64,000 bases of DNA from Comamonadaceae bacterium ALPHA2B (GTDB lineage: Bacteria > Pseudomonadota > Gammaproteobacteria > Burkholderiales > Burkholderiaceae_C), in contig SCOE01000033.1 of the NCBI GenBank assembly GCA_005503065.1, forward strand, positions 1 through 64,000. Reading direction: 5' to 3'. The notes under the pieces were generated by a model, which worked only from the letters and a program-made list of their open reading frames with translations, had not been told where the DNA came from and did not search any database. Of the stretch, positions 61,839 through 64,000 are shown piece by piece (within the stretch, counting starts at the first letter, position 1; every line of letters starts with the position of its first letter). The position numbers and the translations under genes were made by a program.

Positions 61839-62872
61839 GCGGGAAAGTCCTCGTTCCAGTGGATGGGAGCCTGGCCGGCCACCGGGGCGCGGAAGCTCGG
61901 CAGGGTGGTGCCGCGCAGGCTGCCGAGGTAGACGGTCTGCAGGTCGGGGCCGCCGAAGCTCAGGCTCGCCATCCAAGGTGCCAGCGTGCCATGGGCGGCG
62001 GCCATGATCCCGGGCGTAAGCGTGCGCGACTCGTAGTGCGCATCGAGCGCGTGTGTGGCTTCCGGGTTGCCATCGTCGAGCAGGGTCAGCAACTCCCCGT
62101 CGGGCGTGATCGCCACCAGGCGGTCGCTCATGATGAGCGTCACCCACAGGTTGCCGAAGGCGTCGAAGGCGAAGCCGTCGGGAAAGCCGGGCAGCCGCGC
62201 CGGGCCATAGATCTCACGCGTGCCCAACGTGCCGTCTGCCTTCACGCGCAAACGCGAGATGCGGCGTGCATTGCTTTCCACCACGTACATCCACTCGCCG
62301 GCGTCATCCAGGCGGATCTCGTTGGTGCCTTCGAAGCCGTCGGCCACGATCCGGGCGTGGCCCGACTGGTCGAAGAGTGCGATGTAGCCATCGGCGGCCC
62401 GGGCGTTGATGGAGTCGGTCCAGGGCTGCATGCGGGTTGTCACCGTCAGGTAAAGCCGGCCATGGCGGTCGCGCAGCGGGAAGTTGGCCTTGCCCAGCGG
62501 CTGGCCGTCGATGCGGTCGAACAGCCGCCGCACGCGGCCCCGGCGATCCATCACCTCGACGGCATCGGTGCCCCAGTTGGCGATCAGCAGGTCGCCATTG
62601 GCCAGAAAGGCCATCCCGTTGGGCAGCGAACCTTCGCTGCGCACGTAGCGCTGGTCGAAGTCGACCGGGTCCGCAGCGGTCGGCATGGACGGCACGATGA
62701 GCTGCTGCGTGCCGTCCGGTGCGATGCGCATGGCGCCGCCGCGGGCGTCGGCGGCCCACACGGTGCCGTCACGCTGGCACAGGATGCATTCGGGGCGCTG
62801 CAGGTCGCGGCCCACGTGGCGGATGGCGGCGCGGTCGACCTGCCAGCCGCGCAGGGGGTTGTCTCTGGTCAT
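61835..62872 (-). CDS. SMP-30/gluconolactonase family protein
   Basis: A 345-residue six-bladed beta-propeller lactonase. Likely metal ligands lie in RPECILCQRDG (Glu), LPNGMAFLANGDLLIAN (Asn) and FPDGFAFDAFGNLWV (Asp). It is probably cytoplasmic: no signal peptide is evident. First gene of the catabolic operon; it would open a lactone produced by sugar or aromatic oxidation. Its start at 62872 is chosen because the longer frame runs into the regulator-operator region. Confidence 0.92.
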   Translation of the reverse strand: MTRDNPLRGWQVDRAAIRHVGRDLQRPECILCQRDGTVWAADARGGAMRIAPDGTQQLIVPSMPTAADPVDFDQRYVRSEGSLPNGMAFLANGDLLIANWGTDAVEVMDRRGRVRRLFDRIDGQPLGKANFPLRDRHGRLYLTVTTRMQPWTDSINARAADGYIALFDQSGHARIVADGFEGTNEIRLDDAGEWMYVVESNARRISRLRVKADGTLGTREIYGPARLPGFPDGFAFDAFGNLWVTLIMSDRLVAITPDGELLTLLDDGNPEATHALDAHYESRTLTPGIMAAAHGTLAPWMASLSFGGPDLQTVYLGSLRGTTLPSFRAPVAGQAPIHWNEDFPA

Positions 62873-62933
62873 TGGGAATCTCGAAGCGGGCCGCAGTGTG
62901 GTCCGCGTAGGCCGGGAAGACCAACAGATTCGC

Positions 62934-62950
62934 CCGATGCCAGCCATCGG
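62934..62950. promoter_or_regulatory. Candidate LysR operator
   Basis: CCGATG-CCAGC-CATCGG is a perfect 6-bp inverted repeat with a five-base centre, about halfway between the SMP-30 start and the LysR start. Its position suits a shared operator. No second site is obvious. Confidence 0.4.
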
Positions 62951-63020
62951 CCGGCACGATGCCTGGCGCGGGGGCTGCCGGCGTCTCCTAAGATCGGCGC
63001 CCTAGCTGGAGAAGACCTGC

Positions 63021-63938
63021 ATGCGCTACCAACGCATCGACCTCAACCTGCTGGCGGCCTTGGACGCGCTGCTGGCCGAGCGCAACGTGACCCGCGCCGC
63101 CGAGCGCCTGCACATGACCCAGTCAGCCATGAGCGGGGTGCTGGCCCGTCTGCGCGACTATTTCGGCGACGCCCTGCTGGTGCCGGTGGGCCGCACCCTG
63201 CAGCTCACGCCGCGGGCCGAGGCGCTGATCTCGCCGGTGCGCCAGATCATCCTGCAGGTGGATGCCACGCTGGGCGTGCAGCCCGAATTCGACCCGCCCA
63301 CGGCGCGGCGGCACTTCACCGTGATCGCGTCGGACTACGTCACGCAGGTGCTCATGGCCGAGGCGCTGAGGCGCATCGCCCTGCTGGCGCCCGGCCTGAG
63401 TTTCGACGTGCGGCCCACGCATGCGGGGATGGCCCAGGATCTGGACCAGGGCCGGGTGGACCTGCTGGTGACGCCCGCGCACCTGACGCTGCCCGACCAT
63501 CCGCAGCAACTGCTTTTCGAGGACACCTACCACATCGTCGCCTGTGCGCAGAACGCCGCGCTGGCCGAGGGCATCACTGCCGCGCAATACCTGCAGATGG
63601 GCCACGTTGTCTACCAGGACGACCAGGGCTCGAACCCGTGGTTCGAGCAGTGGTACGCCAACCAGCATCGCGGCAACCGGCGCGTGGAGGTGGTTGCGCA
63701 CGGCTTCCTGCTGATGCCGCGCTTCGTGATGGGCACGTCGCGCATCGCGACCATCCAGACCCGGCTGGCCCAGCAGTTCGTTCAGGCCATGCCGCTGCGG
63801 CTGCTGGAGCCGCCCATGCCGACGCCAAGGCTCACCGAGATCCTTCAGTGGCACCGGCTGCGCGACGACGATCCGGGCGTGCGCTGGGTGCGTGAACAGA
63901 TTCAGGCCGTGGCCCGGCAGCTGCCGCCGGTCGACTAG
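63021..63938 (+). CDS. LysR family transcriptional regulator (NodD/LinR-like)
   Basis: A 305-residue LysR protein. It begins MRYQRIDLNLLAALDALLAE with the helix-turn-helix NVTRAAERLHMTQSAMSGVL near residues 22-42 and FGDALLVPVGRTLQLTP, which is the NodD/LinR branch. The effector part includes FTVIASDYVTQVLMAEALR. It is divergent from the catabolic operon and most likely controls it. The stop codon is the TAG of a CTAG at 63935-63938 that abuts a probable IS end, so the last residues could have been changed by the insertion. Confidence 0.92.
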   Translation: MRYQRIDLNLLAALDALLAERNVTRAAERLHMTQSAMSGVLARLRDYFGDALLVPVGRTLQLTPRAEALISPVRQIILQVDATLGVQPEFDPPTARRHFTVIASDYVTQVLMAEALRRIALLAPGLSFDVRPTHAGMAQDLDQGRVDLLVTPAHLTLPDHPQQLLFEDTYHIVACAQNAALAEGITAAQYLQMGHVVYQDDQGSNPWFEQWYANQHRGNRRVEVVAHGFLLMPRFVMGTSRIATIQTRLAQQFVQAMPLRLLEPPMPTPRLTEILQWHRLRDDDPGVRWVREQIQAVARQLPPVD

Positions 63939-64000
63939 GGCCTGTTAACACTAATTGCAATGCCCGCCATCATGCTTGATACTGCTCGGCATGGAGATCA
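63939..64000 (+). mobile_element. Left end of a probable IS5-family element, with start of a transposase
   Basis: GGCCTGTTAACACTAATTGC directly follows CTAG at 63935-63938, and an ATG at 63991 starts MEI..., which is how IS5-family (IS427-group) transposases usually begin (MEITE...). That group duplicates a short TA-containing target such as CTAG. The element runs off the window, so only the end and the first four codons are visible. A family-level call from memory of such ends. Confidence 0.5.

Noticed and set aside
1-64000. CRISPR arrays, rRNA genes, integrases or prophage structural clusters
   Set aside because: None seen. Only one tRNA, two tail-like genes and one IS edge were found, which is too little to call a prophage.

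Overview
The window is a GC-rich chromosomal segment of a betaproteobacterium, most likely in the Comamonadaceae (Variovorax/Acidovorax-like). The evidence is the complete 14-gene complex I operon preceded by tRNA-Leu and secG-tpiA, rpsO-pnp of the usual type, two Bug-family solute receptors, and two kinds of short dispersed repeat that I recognise from this family. Codon use is uniform, and only the extreme right edge looks like an insertion sequence. Most long antisense ORFs are GC-rich shadows and are left out.

Layout. 1-3.0 kb (minus): nitrate-sensing NIT-ANTAR antiterminator, then nrtA and the start of nrtB. Between them lies a well-resolved ANTAR leader with two hairpins and an overlapping terminator. 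3.1-8.1 kb: tsaD, an alpha/beta hydrolase, a small heat-shock protein with a sigma32-type promoter, an orphan periplasmic receptor and an aminotransferase. 8.2-13.6 kb: rpsO, pnp, quinone oxidoreductase, tpiA, secG, tRNA-Leu(GAG). 13.6-28.2 kb: nuoA to nuoN, followed by DUF2818, a Nudix hydrolase and a DUF1178 protein. 29.7-36.6 kb: an MsbA-like ABC exporter, then a marR-nodT-emrA-emrB efflux operon with an embedded promoter/operator and a probably leaderless start. 36.8-42.8 kb: a branched-chain-amino-acid-type ABC importer (livG, livF, two tandem receptor genes, livH, livM). 42.9-47.8 kb (minus): a large FtsX-type permease, a PLP cysteine-synthase-like enzyme and an AttH/CrtC-like protein. 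47.9-49.8 kb: an NmrA-like reductase divergent from a LysR regulator. 49.8-51.7 kb: an NAD/ADP-ribose module (ADP-ribosylglycohydrolase and an NrtR-type Nudix regulator around a triple half-site operator). 51.7-53.7 kb: two orphan phage-tail/contractile-injection proteins and a GNAT acetyltransferase. 54-55.7 kb: a small hypothetical gene and a MocR-type regulator. 55.9-63.9 kb (minus, with a divergent LysR): a catabolic operon (SMP-30 lactonase, FAH-type hydrolase, cyclase, DenD-like dehydrogenase, SDR, two Bug receptors) that carries a truncated hydrolase gene. 63.9 kb to the end: the probable left end of an IS5-family element.

The genes form largely separate housekeeping and accessory units. 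Regulation is unusually readable here. The clearest signals are the ANTAR attenuator, the sigma32-type promoter, the MarR promoter/operator, the NrtR-like operator, and structured repeats, one of which carries the livF ribosome binding site. The most unusual content is the orphan injection-tube gene pair beside the ADP-ribose module, and the covarying repeat element.
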